A DNA stretch of 64,000 bases from Maribacter stanieri. GTDB taxonomy: Bacteria > Bacteroidota > Bacteroidia > Flavobacteriales > Flavobacteriaceae. Position numbers and translations under genes: made by a program. Location: assembly GCF_900112245.1 (NCBI RefSeq), contig NZ_FOYX01000005.1, positions 93,945 to 157,944 of the forward strand, read 5' to 3'. Below are positions 1-8,270 of this stretch, piece after piece (the stretch's first letter is position 1; each line of letters opens with the position of its first letter). Under the pieces are notes generated by a model that saw nothing but the letters and a program-made list of their open reading frames with translations, made no database searches and was not told the origin of the DNA.

Positions 1-938
1 TAATCGTTTTGGCCTATCTGATCAATGGTAGCCCTAGTGTTTTCGTTGTATGTTTTTTCGTGCAAAGCATAATATAAAATACCATTAACAAACTGAGTAA
101 GACACTGCCCGTACACTGCAATAATAAGTATAAGACATGTACTTAAAGTATATATAATTGTAGAAACTATAGAGTGGGAGTAATCTACATCGTTTTCAAC
201 TACATGAAATGTATAGACACCGATGATAATACCAGGTACAATTAAAGCGATCATTAGTAAAAGACCTAATAACAATCCCATAATAAAATTGACACCTACA
301 GATTTCCAAAAGTTAGAGGTTACTAATTTCCAGCCTTCGCCTAGTGCTTCTGTAACACCTTTTTTCTTTTCTAACATATCAAAGAATGAAACACCTATCC
401 ATGCCGTTAAGAAAAATTGAACAATGTATTGGGCAAAAAATCCTACCAATGGTATTATAGCCAATATAATTGCTGCAATTATAAATGCTATATAAATTGG
501 TATCAATAAAAGAACGAAGAGGGCAATATTTCCAAATTGGTTTTTTACCAAGTTCCAAACCTCTTTTTTATCTACATTGTTATCCCTGGTCTCTACATAT
601 TTTATCATATAACTAGTGGATAACGAGTAGTTAAGAAAAGCAACACCTAAAAAGATGATGGCAAATAAAAACCCTCCAATTCCTAAGTATATATAATAGT
701 CTTGCTCAAAATCATTACCACCAACAAAAGAATTCTGACCCGTTTCTTGTGCAATCATTCCTAAAAAACCAGATACTAATAAGTAGCTAGTTATTAAAAG
801 TCCTATTAAGAAAACGCCGTTATAGCTTATAAAAACATTGGTAAAGTTTTTAATGTTTTGTTTAAAATAGTCAAAATAAACAGAAATAATTCCGCCAAAA
901 TCACGGTTTACCCGTAACGGTATGTAATTGTCTTTCAT
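1..938 (-). CDS. Multi-pass membrane protein, 3' end cut off by window edge
   Basis: The frame starts at ATG 938-936 and stays open to base 1, giving 312 visible codons without a stop. The product begins MKDNYIPLRVNRDFGG and has about six hydrophobic segments, near residues 34-63, 77-102, 132-180 (two segments), 203-235 and 250-280, so it sits in the inner membrane. Its start overlaps the end of the SpoIIM-like gene by 38 bases, so the two are probably translated together. It resembles the uncharacterised DUF4013-type membrane proteins often found beside SpoIIM and RDD proteins. That family name is a guess from context and topology; no catalytic motif is visible. Confidence 0.75.
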   Translation of the reverse strand, partial: MKDNYIPLRVNRDFGGIISVYFDYFKQNIKNFTNVFISYNGVFLIGLLITSYLLVSGFLGMIAQETGQNSFVGGNDFEQDYYIYLGIGGFLFAIIFLGVAFLNYSLSTSYMIKYVETRDNNVDKKEVWNLVKNQFGNIALFVLLLIPIYIAFIIAAIILAIIPLVGFFAQYIVQFFLTAWIGVSFFDMLEKKKGVTEALGEGWKLVTSNFWKSVGVNFIMGLLLGLLLMIALIVPGIIIGVYTFHVVENDVDYSHSIVSTIIYTLSTCLILIIAVYGQCLTQFVNGILYYALHEKTYNENTRATIDQIGQND

Positions 939-1887
939 GTTGGTTGTTAAGTAAAATGGGGTATACTATGTAATAAAATATGATTAGAAATAATGAAGCA
1001 CCAATTATTAGAAAAGCCAACCAATTTGGCATGCTTGTATATCGTGTTATAAAACCTTCAATAAACCCAGCAAGGATAAAAAAGGGAATTGTACTAATAA
1101 CAACCTTTAGGCCATCTTTAGCCCCTTTCATAAATGATACGCGTCTAGAATAGGTTTTTGGGAAAAGAATACTATTGCCCATAATTAAACCGGCACAACC
1201 AGCTATGATTATTACGGAAATCTCAATGGTTCCATGCAACCAAATTTGTTTATTGGCTTCAAAGAATACACCTTTTGTATAAAAAAAAGTAATGAATGCT
1301 CCGAGCATTACTCCATTGCTAAAAAGAATGTAAGCAGTTCCAATACTAGTAATAACACCAAAAGCAAAGGCAAGGAATGCAACTCTAATATTATTTATGG
1401 TAATCCCTAAAAAAGAACCAATTTCACTACCGCCTTTATAAATTGCAGCAGGATCTCCGTTAGCAATGTTATTAAGAGTTTCATTAACATAGGCATCACC
1501 CAATATTAAACGTACAAAAGTTGCATCGTTTAAAGCTGAAAGCGAGCCAATGGCAGAGGCTATAACAAAAATTAAAAATGCTACCCCTAGCGTATTATGG
1601 TATTGCTTAAAGAAAAGTGGAAATTCCGTCTTCCAGAAACTGAAAATCCTGTTTCTACTCTCTTTTTTATTCTTATAAATTTTTTGGTGCGCTTGTGATG
1701 CTAATCCGTTTAAATACAATAAAGTCTTACTTTCTGCGTAATACGTTTGCGCATAAGCTAAATCATTGGTCAGTTGAATGTAGCCATTGGCAAGTTCATC
1801 TGGGTTTGTAGTAGCACCTAGGTTGATAGCCTTTTCAAATGCTATCCATTTTTCCTTATTTTGCCTTACAAAAGCAGCTTCGCGCAT
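901..1887 (-). CDS. SpoIIM-family (stage II sporulation protein M / DUF95) membrane protein
   Basis: The 328-residue protein has a charged N-terminal region (about 1-90) followed by five or six membrane segments starting near residue 95. The pattern of long glycine-containing helices with NGVMLGAF and a conserved LHGTIEISVIIIAG segment is typical of the SpoIIM/DUF95 fold. In non-sporulating Bacteroidota this family occurs with RDD proteins, MoxR ATPases and DUF58 proteins in a membrane or stress module of unknown function; it has nothing to do with sporulation here. It is divergent from the RDD gene (33-base gap) and overlaps the next membrane protein gene by 38 bases. Confidence 0.85.
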   Translation of the reverse strand: MREAAFVRQNKEKWIAFEKAINLGATTNPDELANGYIQLTNDLAYAQTYYAESKTLLYLNGLASQAHQKIYKNKKESRNRIFSFWKTEFPLFFKQYHNTLGVAFLIFVIASAIGSLSALNDATFVRLILGDAYVNETLNNIANGDPAAIYKGGSEIGSFLGITINNIRVAFLAFAFGVITSIGTAYILFSNGVMLGAFITFFYTKGVFFEANKQIWLHGTIEISVIIIAGCAGLIMGNSILFPKTYSRRVSFMKGAKDGLKVVISTIPFFILAGFIEGFITRYTSMPNWLAFLIIGASLFLIIFYYIVYPILLNNQHERQLHTVTGKP

Positions 1888-1920
1888 AAACTATTTTTAC
1901 CTTGTTAAATTTAAGACTTA

Positions 1921-2646
1921 ATGAATAACCTCCAAATCAATACAACGCAAAATGTTAATCTTAATTATACTATTGTTGGTATAGGTGAAAGAATTGTAGC
2001 ATTTTGTATCGACGCTTTTATACTATATCTCTATTATGCTTTGGTAAATTTAATAGGTGATGCCATTGGTTATATCTATGATGATGGTTGGACACAAAGA
2101 GGAATAGTTGCTTTAATTACATTACCTGCAATGTTTTACAGTTTACTGATGCATATTATCTTTAATGGTAGAACTGTAGGTAAAATGCTTATGAAAATGA
2201 GGGTGGTAAAAGTTGATGGTTCACCAGTACACTGGAGCAATTTTTTAATTAGATGGATGCTACGTTTGGTTGATATCTGGATTTTTGTAGGATCAATAGG
2301 GATACTTACTATTTTGTTTTCTGAAAAAAGACAACGTTTAGGTGATGCGGCCGCAGGTACCGTAGTAATCAGTACTAAGAATAAAACAACTGTTTCACAT
2401 ACCATACTTGAAGAAGTTGAAGATACTTATGTGCCTCAATTCATGAATGTTACCTTGTTGACGGATAAGGATGTAAGACTGATCAAAGAAACCTTTAGTA
2501 TAGCTAAAAAAAGTAACGATTTTAAGACATTAAAAGCGCTTAGGGATAAAGTAGATAGTATCTTGCAGACCAATTCAGAATTATATGATGTTGCATATAT
2601 AAATACTGTTTTGAAGGACTATAATTACTTTACTCAAAAGCTGTAG
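1921..2646 (+). CDS. RDD family membrane protein
   Basis: Residues about 20-160 form an RDD domain: a GERIVAFCIDAFIL segment with the hallmark Arg and Asp, then two further membrane segments, NGRTVGKMLMKMRVV and the closing RQRLGDAAAGTVVI motif. The C-terminal 80 residues are soluble and charged. RDD proteins are small inner-membrane proteins; some act in ion exchange, but most have no assigned role. The gene is divergent from spoIIM and 3 bases upstream of the TRIC channel gene, so it probably leads a two-gene operon. Start ATG 1921 is the first in-frame ATG. Confidence 0.88.
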   Translation: MNNLQINTTQNVNLNYTIVGIGERIVAFCIDAFILYLYYALVNLIGDAIGYIYDDGWTQRGIVALITLPAMFYSLLMHIIFNGRTVGKMLMKMRVVKVDGSPVHWSNFLIRWMLRLVDIWIFVGSIGILTILFSEKRQRLGDAAAGTVVISTKNKTTVSHTILEEVEDTYVPQFMNVTLLTDKDVRLIKETFSIAKKSNDFKTLKALRDKVDSILQTNSELYDVAYINTVLKDYNYFTQKL

Positions 2647-2649
2647 ATA

Positions 2650-3261
2650 ATGTTTTATTTCATCATTGATATTTTAGGAACCATTGCATTTGCAATATCC
2701 GGAGTTTTGGTTGCAATGGATAAAAGACTAGATGTATTTGGTGTGCTAATCATTGCATTTGTAACAGCAGTTGGTGGTGGTACTTTAAGAGATCTTTTAA
2801 TAGGGATAAAACCTGTTGGATGGTTGAATGCACCAATGCATCTAATGATAATAGTAGTTACCGTATTATTGGCGATTATTTTTGTAAAGCAGTTAAAGTA
2901 CGTTAGAAAATCGTTATTCCTGTTTGATACTATTGGTATAGGGTTATATACCATGGTAGGTATAGAAAAGGGTTTAGCTGCAGATTTGTCTCCGGTAATG
3001 TGTATCGCTTTAGGTACAATTACAGCGTGTTTTGGCGGCGTAATACGTGATATTTTATGTAATGAAATTCCGGTGATATTTAGAAAAGAAATTTATGCAA
3101 CCGTATGTATTTTGGGCGGTTTGGTATACTTTCTTTTAATTCAATTCCCAATTGAAAACACAATTGCCTATTCTATGGCAATTGTAACCATAATAATCAT
3201 GCGTGTATTGGCGGTACAATTTAAAATTTCGTTACCGAACATCTATCGGGAAATAACTTAA
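2650..3261 (+). CDS. TRIC (trimeric intracellular cation channel) family protein, YadS/UPF0126-like
   Basis: The 203-residue protein has seven predicted membrane segments and two inverted copies of the family motif: VTAVGGGTLRDLLIG near residue 40 and ITACFGGVIRDILCNEIP near residue 127. Bacterial TRIC homologues are trimeric cation (mainly K+) channels of the inner membrane. It starts three bases after the RDD stop codon, so co-transcription is likely. The length is normal for the family. Assignment to the family is firm; the physiological ion and role in this organism are inferred only from the family. Confidence 0.92.
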   Translation: MFYFIIDILGTIAFAISGVLVAMDKRLDVFGVLIIAFVTAVGGGTLRDLLIGIKPVGWLNAPMHLMIIVVTVLLAIIFVKQLKYVRKSLFLFDTIGIGLYTMVGIEKGLAADLSPVMCIALGTITACFGGVIRDILCNEIPVIFRKEIYATVCILGGLVYFLLIQFPIENTIAYSMAIVTIIIMRVLAVQFKISLPNIYREIT

Positions 3262-3280
3262 TTCATCAGAAAGGCAAGAA

Positions 3281-4000
3281 TTATTTAAGTACTTCCGCTT
3301 TTTCAATGTAAATATTTTGCAAAGGCCAATCTCCTTTTTCAACAGGCTGATTATTAATTTTGTCAACCACATCCATACCTTCAATAACTCTTCCAAATGG
3401 GGTGTATTCATTGTCTAAATGATAAGAGCCAGGATCGGTAACTACTATGAAAAACTCAAAAGGGGAGGCTAACATATGTGGGTTATCCATTTCGCTACTA
3501 GGCATAGAAATAGTACCTCTATGGTGTTTATGGCCTTTTCTAGTATCGGGTGGTAATAAATACCTGCCTATTTTTGTTCTTTTTTTACCAGTTCTTTCGT
3601 CATCAGAATTACCACCTTGAATTATAAAGTTTTTCACCACTCTATGAAATTGGGTATAATCGAAATATCCTTTTTCTGTTAAGTAGATGAAGTTAGCCCT
3701 GTGGTAGGGGACATTATCATACAACTCAACAATAAAGCTACCAAGGTTGGTAGTAATTTTTACTTTATTAGAAGTTAAAGTCTTTTCATAATTGAAAAAG
3801 AAATCGATGGCATTGTCTTCGTTAAGTTCAAAGGTTTCCTCTTGTTTTTCATCACCTACTTTATTTTCGGTAATTTTAGTTGAATCTATAACTACTTCTA
3901 CTGTTGTAGTTGTATCATCAACTTTCTTAGAAGTATCTTTGCAGCTGGTTAAAGCGAGAATGGCAGCGCAGAAATATGAATAGTATTTAAGTAAACGCAT
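3281..4000 (-). CDS. Cyclophilin-type peptidyl-prolyl cis-trans isomerase, lipoprotein
   Basis: The product catalyses proline isomerisation during folding of exported proteins. With ATG 4000-3998 as start it has a lipoprotein signal ending in ALTSC (lipid-anchored Cys20), an acidic Thr/Glu-rich linker, and a cyclophilin domain from about residue 75 to the end with YHRANFIYL, TQFHRVVKNFIIQGG and the late FGRVIEGMDVVDKI segment. An in-frame ATG 39 codons further upstream exists, but it would lie deep inside the divergent NUDIX gene and would bury the signal peptide, so I reject it. The start shares the palindrome CATG with that neighbour, and the probable -7 element lies inside the neighbour's coding sequence. 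Confidence 0.92.
   Translation of the reverse strand: MRLLKYYSYFCAAILALTSCKDTSKKVDDTTTTVEVVIDSTKITENKVGDEKQEETFELNEDNAIDFFFNYEKTLTSNKVKITTNLGSFIVELYDNVPYHRANFIYLTEKGYFDYTQFHRVVKNFIIQGGNSDDERTGKKRTKIGRYLLPPDTRKGHKHHRGTISMPSSEMDNPHMLASPFEFFIVVTDPGSYHLDNEYTPFGRVIEGMDVVDKINNQPVEKGDWPLQNIYIEKAEVLK
3934..3941 (+). promoter_or_regulatory. Putative Bacteroidota promoter for the NUDIX gene
   Basis: TATCTTTG fits the TAnnTTTG -7 consensus, with TTG at 3910-3912 (21-base gap) as a possible -33 element. It lies inside the signal-peptide part of the cyclophilin gene on the other strand, which is the only place a promoter can be because the two start codons overlap. The leader would be about 55 bases. Confidence 0.5.
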
Positions 4001-4640
4001 GGATTTCAATTTTTTTGAACAACGAATATCAAAAATAAAGGATCTACCGCTACCGGGAGAGGCTTCGCAATATAAAATGGCTCCAGAAAGTCGGCTAGAA
4101 GATTTAAAACAAATCAATATTGCTAAGAAAAATCCACGGAAGGCAGCTGTTATGGCATTGTTTTATCCAACGGTAAATCAAAATACAAACTTATTGTTGA
4201 TATTGCGTAAAACCTATAAAGGAATACACTCTAATCAAGTTGGTTTTCCGGGGGGGAAGGCAGAAAAGTCTGATGATGGATTATTGACCACCGCATTACG
4301 AGAAACACATGAAGAAGTAGGTGTACTACCTAATGATGTTACTTTGGTAAAAGAAATTTCAGAGATTTTTATACCACCAAGTAATTTTATGGTGCAACCA
4401 TATATAGGTTTGTATAAAAACCCGAAACCATTTGTAAAACAAGATACTGAGGTAGAATTAATTTTAGAAGTGCCTATAGTGGACTTTTTAGATGAGAATA
4501 AAGTTATTTCTAAAAAATTAACGACATCATACGCGGAAGATATTGAAGTACCAGCCTTTGAATTAAACGGTTATATCGTTTGGGGAGCAACCGCAATGAT
4601 GTTGAATGAGATTAAAGAGTTATTAAAGCAGGTGTTGTAA
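3999..4640 (+). CDS. NUDIX hydrolase, probable CoA pyrophosphatase
   Basis: The protein probably hydrolyses coenzyme A and its derivatives to 3',5'-ADP and phosphopantetheine. It has the N-terminal segment GEASQYKMAPESR typical of this branch, followed by the NUDIX box at about residues 84-106 (GGKAEKSDDGLLTTALRETH then EEVG), preceded by the NQVGFPGG sequence that marks CoA-specific NUDIX enzymes. The length of 213 residues is usual. The start ATG 3999-4001 forms one CATG palindrome with the divergent cyclophilin start. An acyltransferase gene follows after 26 bases. The family is firm; the CoA substrate is inferred from the NQVGFPGG motif. Confidence 0.9.
   Translation: MDFNFFEQRISKIKDLPLPGEASQYKMAPESRLEDLKQINIAKKNPRKAAVMALFYPTVNQNTNLLLILRKTYKGIHSNQVGFPGGKAEKSDDGLLTTALRETHEEVGVLPNDVTLVKEISEIFIPPSNFMVQPYIGLYKNPKPFVKQDTEVELILEVPIVDFLDENKVISKKLTTSYAEDIEVPAFELNGYIVWGATAMMLNEIKELLKQVL
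4030..4037 (-). promoter_or_regulatory. Putative Bacteroidota promoter for the cyclophilin gene
   Basis: The reverse strand reads TATTTTTG, fitting TAnnTTTG. It lies inside the first codons of the NUDIX gene and would give a leader of roughly 25 bases before ATG 4000. I see no good -33 element. Confidence 0.4.
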
Positions 4641-4666
4641 GGCATATTTAATTATTTTAGCATTCT

Positions 4667-5473
4667 ATGGGATTATTTGATAAGAACCCTTTTGGGCATA
4701 ATTTATATATTAAAAAGTGGCTAATTCGTATTTTGGCCTTATTGTCGCATCAGCGCTATAAGGGATTTAATACATTAGAAATTGAAGGTTCTGATATTAT
4801 CAGAAATCTGCCAGACAGAAATGTGCTGTTTGTAAGCAATCACCAAACTTATTTTGCAGATGTAGTGGCTATGTTTCACGTATTCAATGCTAGTTTAAGT
4901 GGGCGAGAGGATTCCATTAAAAATTTAGGGTACATATGGCAACCTAAATTGAACATGTATTATGTTGCTGCAGCGGAAACGATGAGGAAAAGTCTGTTGA
5001 CCAAAATAATGGCCTATGCAGGTTCTGTTAGTGTTGAAAGAACGTGGCGTTCTGAAGGTAAAGATGTTAAGCGTCAAGTGAAAATGAGCGATATATCTAG
5101 TATAGGTAAAGCCTTAAATGATGGTTGGGTAATTACGTTTCCCCAAGGAACAACCACGCCATGGAAACCTTTACGAAAAGGAACGGCGCATATAATCAAG
5201 AAGTACAAACCTGTAGTAGTACCAGTTGTTATAGATGGTTTTAGACGTTCTTTTGATAAAAAAGGGCTCCGTGTAAAGAAAAAAGGTATTCTTCAATCTA
5301 TGGTTATTAAAGAACCATTACAGATAGATTATGATAATGAAACTTCTGAATCTATTATAGAAAAATTAGAGTATGCAATTGAACAACATCCTTCATTTTT
5401 AAAAGTGATTTCAAAAGCGGATCTCTTGGCATATGAAGAAGAGAATAAGCAGCGTAAATGGAAAAATTCTTAA
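4667..5473 (+). CDS. Lysophospholipid acyltransferase (PlsC-like)
   Basis: It probably transfers acyl chains onto lysophosphatidic acid or a related acceptor at the inner membrane. An N-terminal hydrophobic stretch is followed by the motif I region NHQTYFADV near residues 61-69, and by FPQGTTTPWKPLRKGTAHI near residue 163, the counterpart of the FPEGTR motif. Motif I reads His-X5-Asp rather than the usual His-X4-Asp, and motif III has Gln-Gly-Thr-Thr in place of Glu-Gly-Thr-Arg, so it is a divergent member whose substrate is open. The stop codon shares the tetranucleotide TTAA (5470-5473) with the convergent gene. Confidence 0.82.
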   Translation: MGLFDKNPFGHNLYIKKWLIRILALLSHQRYKGFNTLEIEGSDIIRNLPDRNVLFVSNHQTYFADVVAMFHVFNASLSGREDSIKNLGYIWQPKLNMYYVAAAETMRKSLLTKIMAYAGSVSVERTWRSEGKDVKRQVKMSDISSIGKALNDGWVITFPQGTTTPWKPLRKGTAHIIKKYKPVVVPVVIDGFRRSFDKKGLRVKKKGILQSMVIKEPLQIDYDNETSESIIEKLEYAIEQHPSFLKVISKADLLAYEEENKQRKWKNS

Positions 5474-6120
5474 ACTGCTAAATGTCTTAGTTCACTATAA
5501 TTCTGTTTTAATTTTCTAAGTAAAAGTCCGTAAAGTAGAAAGTATATTCCACCCATAGCTAAAGTTAGTATGACGCCGAAAATTCCAATGGAAAGCATTA
5601 TAGTTACTTTTAGCTTTTCTTGTGATATGTTTTCTAGACTATCTTTTAATTCAGGAAAGGCAAGGGTGATATTATCGTTTAGGTAAACACCAATTATCAT
5701 CATAATGATAGTAACCATTATCATTGATAAAGAAAAGATGACATAATGCTTTACTGTTTTTCTAGTTTTAATTATTTTCTTCATCAAGTTCTTAGAGTTA
5801 TCTAAAACCGATATTTCCTTGAATCTTTTATAGAATTGAAATATAAAGTAGAACGCTACTAAATAGGTGAAACCAGATAAAAATAGCAGGTACTTCGATA
5901 TTCCTATTTTATCATATATTTCCATTCCCTCGCGCATTGAAGGTAAAAGATATAATAGGTGAGGCACTGTAAATTCTAATATGCTTATTATGAGTATCCA
6001 TTTAACAATAGAAGAAGATTTCTTCCAAATCATTTTATGTATCTCATCATAGCTTAGTTTAGGAACATCAAATTCCTTCTTCTGCCAGTCTCTCTTTAAT
6101 AATTCCAGTTCATCCGTCAT
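5470..6120 (-). CDS. Four-helix membrane protein paired with an ECF sigma factor
   Basis: I do not recognise the family. The 216-residue product has a soluble N-terminal part (about 1-38, with KRDWQKKEF) and four hydrophobic segments near residues 40-58, 75-95, 123-147 and 178-205. It starts four bases after the ECF sigma gene ends, and the short soluble N-terminus before the first helix is the layout expected of a membrane anti-sigma factor. That role is an inference from position and topology; I see no zinc-binding anti-sigma motif. Confidence 0.7.
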   Translation of the reverse strand: MTDELELLKRDWQKKEFDVPKLSYDEIHKMIWKKSSSIVKWILIISILEFTVPHLLYLLPSMREGMEIYDKIGISKYLLFLSGFTYLVAFYFIFQFYKRFKEISVLDNSKNLMKKIIKTRKTVKHYVIFSLSMIMVTIIMMIIGVYLNDNITLAFPELKDSLENISQEKLKVTIMLSIGIFGVILTLAMGGIYFLLYGLLLRKLKQNYSELRHLAV

Positions 6121-6124
6121 ACGC

Positions 6125-6619
6125 TTATGGATTCAAAATGGTTCTTAATTTTGTTTTGATACGATTCATTTTCACTCTTGCATTTACCTCGGTAATACCT
6201 AAGGTTTCTGATATTTCAGCATAATTTTTATCCTCAAGATATAAAAATACTAAAGCCTTATCAACATCATTTAATTGCTTTACTGCTTTGTACATCAGTT
6301 TCAATTGCAATTCTTCGGTCTCATCATATACTTCGGCCTTAATTTTAAAAATTATAGACTCATAGTCGGCAGTATCAATTCTTCTTTTACGCTTTCTATA
6401 CAATGTTATCGCAGTATTCAGTGCTACCCGATACATCCATGTACTAAACTTGGCTTCGCCCCTAAATTTTGGATATGCCTTCCACAATTGAATAGTGATT
6501 TCTTGAAAAAGGTCATTGTGAGAGTCACGGTCATTTGTATACAGGGTACACACCTTATGGACAATATTTTGATTGTCCTGTAACTCGGTCACAAATTTGT
6601 GTTCAAGGTCTTTATTCAC
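6125..6619 (-). CDS. RNA polymerase ECF-type sigma factor
   Basis: The 164-residue protein directs RNA polymerase to a set of stress or envelope promoters. Region 2 is at about residues 25-78 (DLFQEITIQLWKAYPKFRG, then FSTWMYRVALNTA, followed by a basic RKRKRR stretch) and region 4 at about 112-160 (VFLYLEDKNYAEISETLGIT then a helix-turn-helix ending VKMNRIKTKLR). Regions 1.1 and 3 are missing, as in ECF factors. It is followed after four bases by a membrane protein, a likely anti-sigma partner. A TGTAACAAA motif 45 bases upstream is shared with the second ECF gene at 24.8-25.4 kb. Confidence 0.93.
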   Translation of the reverse strand: MNKDLEHKFVTELQDNQNIVHKVCTLYTNDRDSHNDLFQEITIQLWKAYPKFRGEAKFSTWMYRVALNTAITLYRKRKRRIDTADYESIIFKIKAEVYDETEELQLKLMYKAVKQLNDVDKALVFLYLEDKNYAEISETLGITEVNARVKMNRIKTKLRTILNP

Positions 6620-6663
6620 TATTAGTTGGCTGTTCTTACGGTGTTAGTCTATGTTTGGTTTCA

Positions 6664-6672
6664 TTTGTTACA
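6664..6672 (-). promoter_or_regulatory. Candidate ECF -35 motif upstream of sigma gene
   Basis: On the minus strand this reads TGTAACAAA, 45 bases before the sigma start codon. The identical nonamer lies 40 bases before the other ECF sigma gene (25393-25401). GTAAC-type -35 elements are common for ECF factors, so autoregulation is the simplest reading. Confidence 0.45.
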
Positions 6673-6693
6673 ATAAATCTGTAAATACGTAAA

Positions 6694-6722
6694 AAAAGTG
6701 CCAAGGTCAACTTGGCACTTTT
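6694..6722 (-). terminator. Rho-independent terminator after the amidohydrolase gene
   Basis: A perfect 12-base-pair stem (AAAAGTGCCAAG / CTTGGCACTTTT) with a 5-base loop GTCAA lies 22 bases beyond the stop of the amidohydrolase. On the minus strand the stem runs into a run of seven T. Confidence 0.88.
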
Positions 6723-6743
6723 CTATTTTATATTAATGCTAGA

Positions 6744-8171
6744 CTATTTTCTATAATCCAAAGCAGGAGCTCTATCCCCTAGAAGTGGGATATATTTAAA
6801 ATCTGCACCTCTCTTTTCTATGAACTCAGCTTTAGCAGTCTCAATCAATTTTTTATCCTTGAATAAGTCTATAGCTGTCATAGTTAATGTTTTCGCAGCA
6901 ATCATCATTCCTTTATTACCAATTGAAGTACCACCTGCTGCAACAGCTTGCCAGCTATGAGCTGCAGTGCCAGGTACCCATGTAGCCGTGCTAAAACCTA
7001 CAGTAGGTACAGTGAAACTTACATCTCCAACATCAGTAGAGCCAAAAGCTCTCGCTTCGGTTTTGTAAGGCTGTACATTTTTTGCAGTAGCAAGGTCCGC
7101 TTTTTCCTGACCTAAAGATTTTGCAATTTTATCTGCAAATGCTTTTTCTTCAGCAGTATATTCCATTCCACCTACTTCAGATAAGTTATCATGCATTACT
7201 TTTTGTAGGGTAAGATTTGGTAGTAACTCATGTGTACCACCAATCATTTCGTAATCCATTGTAGTGCCGGTACCTAAAGCAGCGCCTTCAGCGGCTTTTA
7301 CCATACGGTCAAAAATATCTATTACAACATCACGTCTATTATGGCGAGCATAATAATATACTTCAGCAAAATCCGGCACAACATTAGGAGCTTTACCGCC
7401 GGCAGTAATTACGTAATGAATTCTAGCTTCTTGTGGTATATGCTCTCGCATCATATTTATCATCATGTTCATAGCTTCTACACCGTCTAAAGCAGAACGT
7501 CCTTTTTCTGGTGATGCGGCAGCATGTGCAGAAACACCATAAAATCTGAATTTGGCAGACTTGTTTGCCAAAGCGGCTCCGGCACTTGCAGCATTCTGTG
7601 CACCTGGGTGCCAATGTAGAGCAATATCAACATCATTGAACAAACCTTCACGAACCATAAATACCTTACCAGAACCACCTTCCTCAGCAGGTGTACCGTA
7701 AAAACGAATAGTACCTTTAGATTTATTGGCTTCTAGCCATTCTTTAGTTGAAATTGCGGCAGCTGTAGAGGCTGTACCAAATAAATGATGACCACATGCA
7801 TGACCGGCAGCAGCACCTGCAGATTCTTTTTCTGCAACCGCTTTCTGAGATAAACCAGGTAAAGCATCATATTCACCCATAATTGCAATTACAGGACTTC
7901 CACTACCATATTCGGCAATGAATGCTGTTGGTATACCGGCAACACCTTTTTTAATGGTAAACCCAGCATCTTGTAAGGTCTTTTGTAACAAACCGGAGCT
8001 TTGTTCTTCTTGGTATCCCATTTCTGCGAATTCCCAAATATTTTGAGCTATATTTCCGTAATCGGCACTTTTTTGATCTAATTTTTTAATAATATCTTTT
8101 TCGCTCTTTTGAGCATTCATCGAAAAAATGGAAGTACTTAGTACTGCCAATAAAATAAGGGTTTTACGCAT
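6744..8171 (-). CDS. Secreted M20 family amidohydrolase (AbgB-like)
   Basis: This metal-dependent hydrolase cleaves an amide bond, probably of an N-acyl amino acid or peptide-like substrate. A Sec signal (residues 1-20, ending MNAQ) places it outside the cytoplasm. M20 hallmarks are GEYDALPG near residue 98, GHACGHHLFGTASTAAA near 123-139, GTPAEEGGSGKV near 159 and the metal-ligand-bearing HWHPG near 187; a dimerisation domain follows (about 190-330). The length of 475 residues matches the aminobenzoyl-glutamate utilisation B branch more than the shorter HipO branch. It is a single-gene unit with its own terminator. The substrate is unknown. Confidence 0.88.
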   Translation of the reverse strand: MRKTLILLAVLSTSIFSMNAQKSEKDIIKKLDQKSADYGNIAQNIWEFAEMGYQEEQSSGLLQKTLQDAGFTIKKGVAGIPTAFIAEYGSGSPVIAIMGEYDALPGLSQKAVAEKESAGAAAGHACGHHLFGTASTAAAISTKEWLEANKSKGTIRFYGTPAEEGGSGKVFMVREGLFNDVDIALHWHPGAQNAASAGAALANKSAKFRFYGVSAHAAASPEKGRSALDGVEAMNMMINMMREHIPQEARIHYVITAGGKAPNVVPDFAEVYYYARHNRRDVVIDIFDRMVKAAEGAALGTGTTMDYEMIGGTHELLPNLTLQKVMHDNLSEVGGMEYTAEEKAFADKIAKSLGQEKADLATAKNVQPYKTEARAFGSTDVGDVSFTVPTVGFSTATWVPGTAAHSWQAVAAGGTSIGNKGMMIAAKTLTMTAIDLFKDKKLIETAKAEFIEKRGADFKYIPLLGDRAPALDYRK

Positions 8172-8245
8172 TTTGGTGTTTGTTTGAGTTAGAGCTTAAA
8201 GATACTAAAAACACATTATTATTTTAAAGTGGAAGTCCATTTGTT

Positions 8246-8253
8246 TAATTTTG
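8246..8253 (+). promoter_or_regulatory. Putative -7 element for ndh
   Basis: TAATTTTG matches TAnnTTTG and lies 18 bases before ATG 8271. It sits downstream of an earlier in-frame ATG (8229), which supports 8271 as the true start. Confidence 0.5.
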
Positions 8254-8270
8254 CATTTAAGTACTATACT

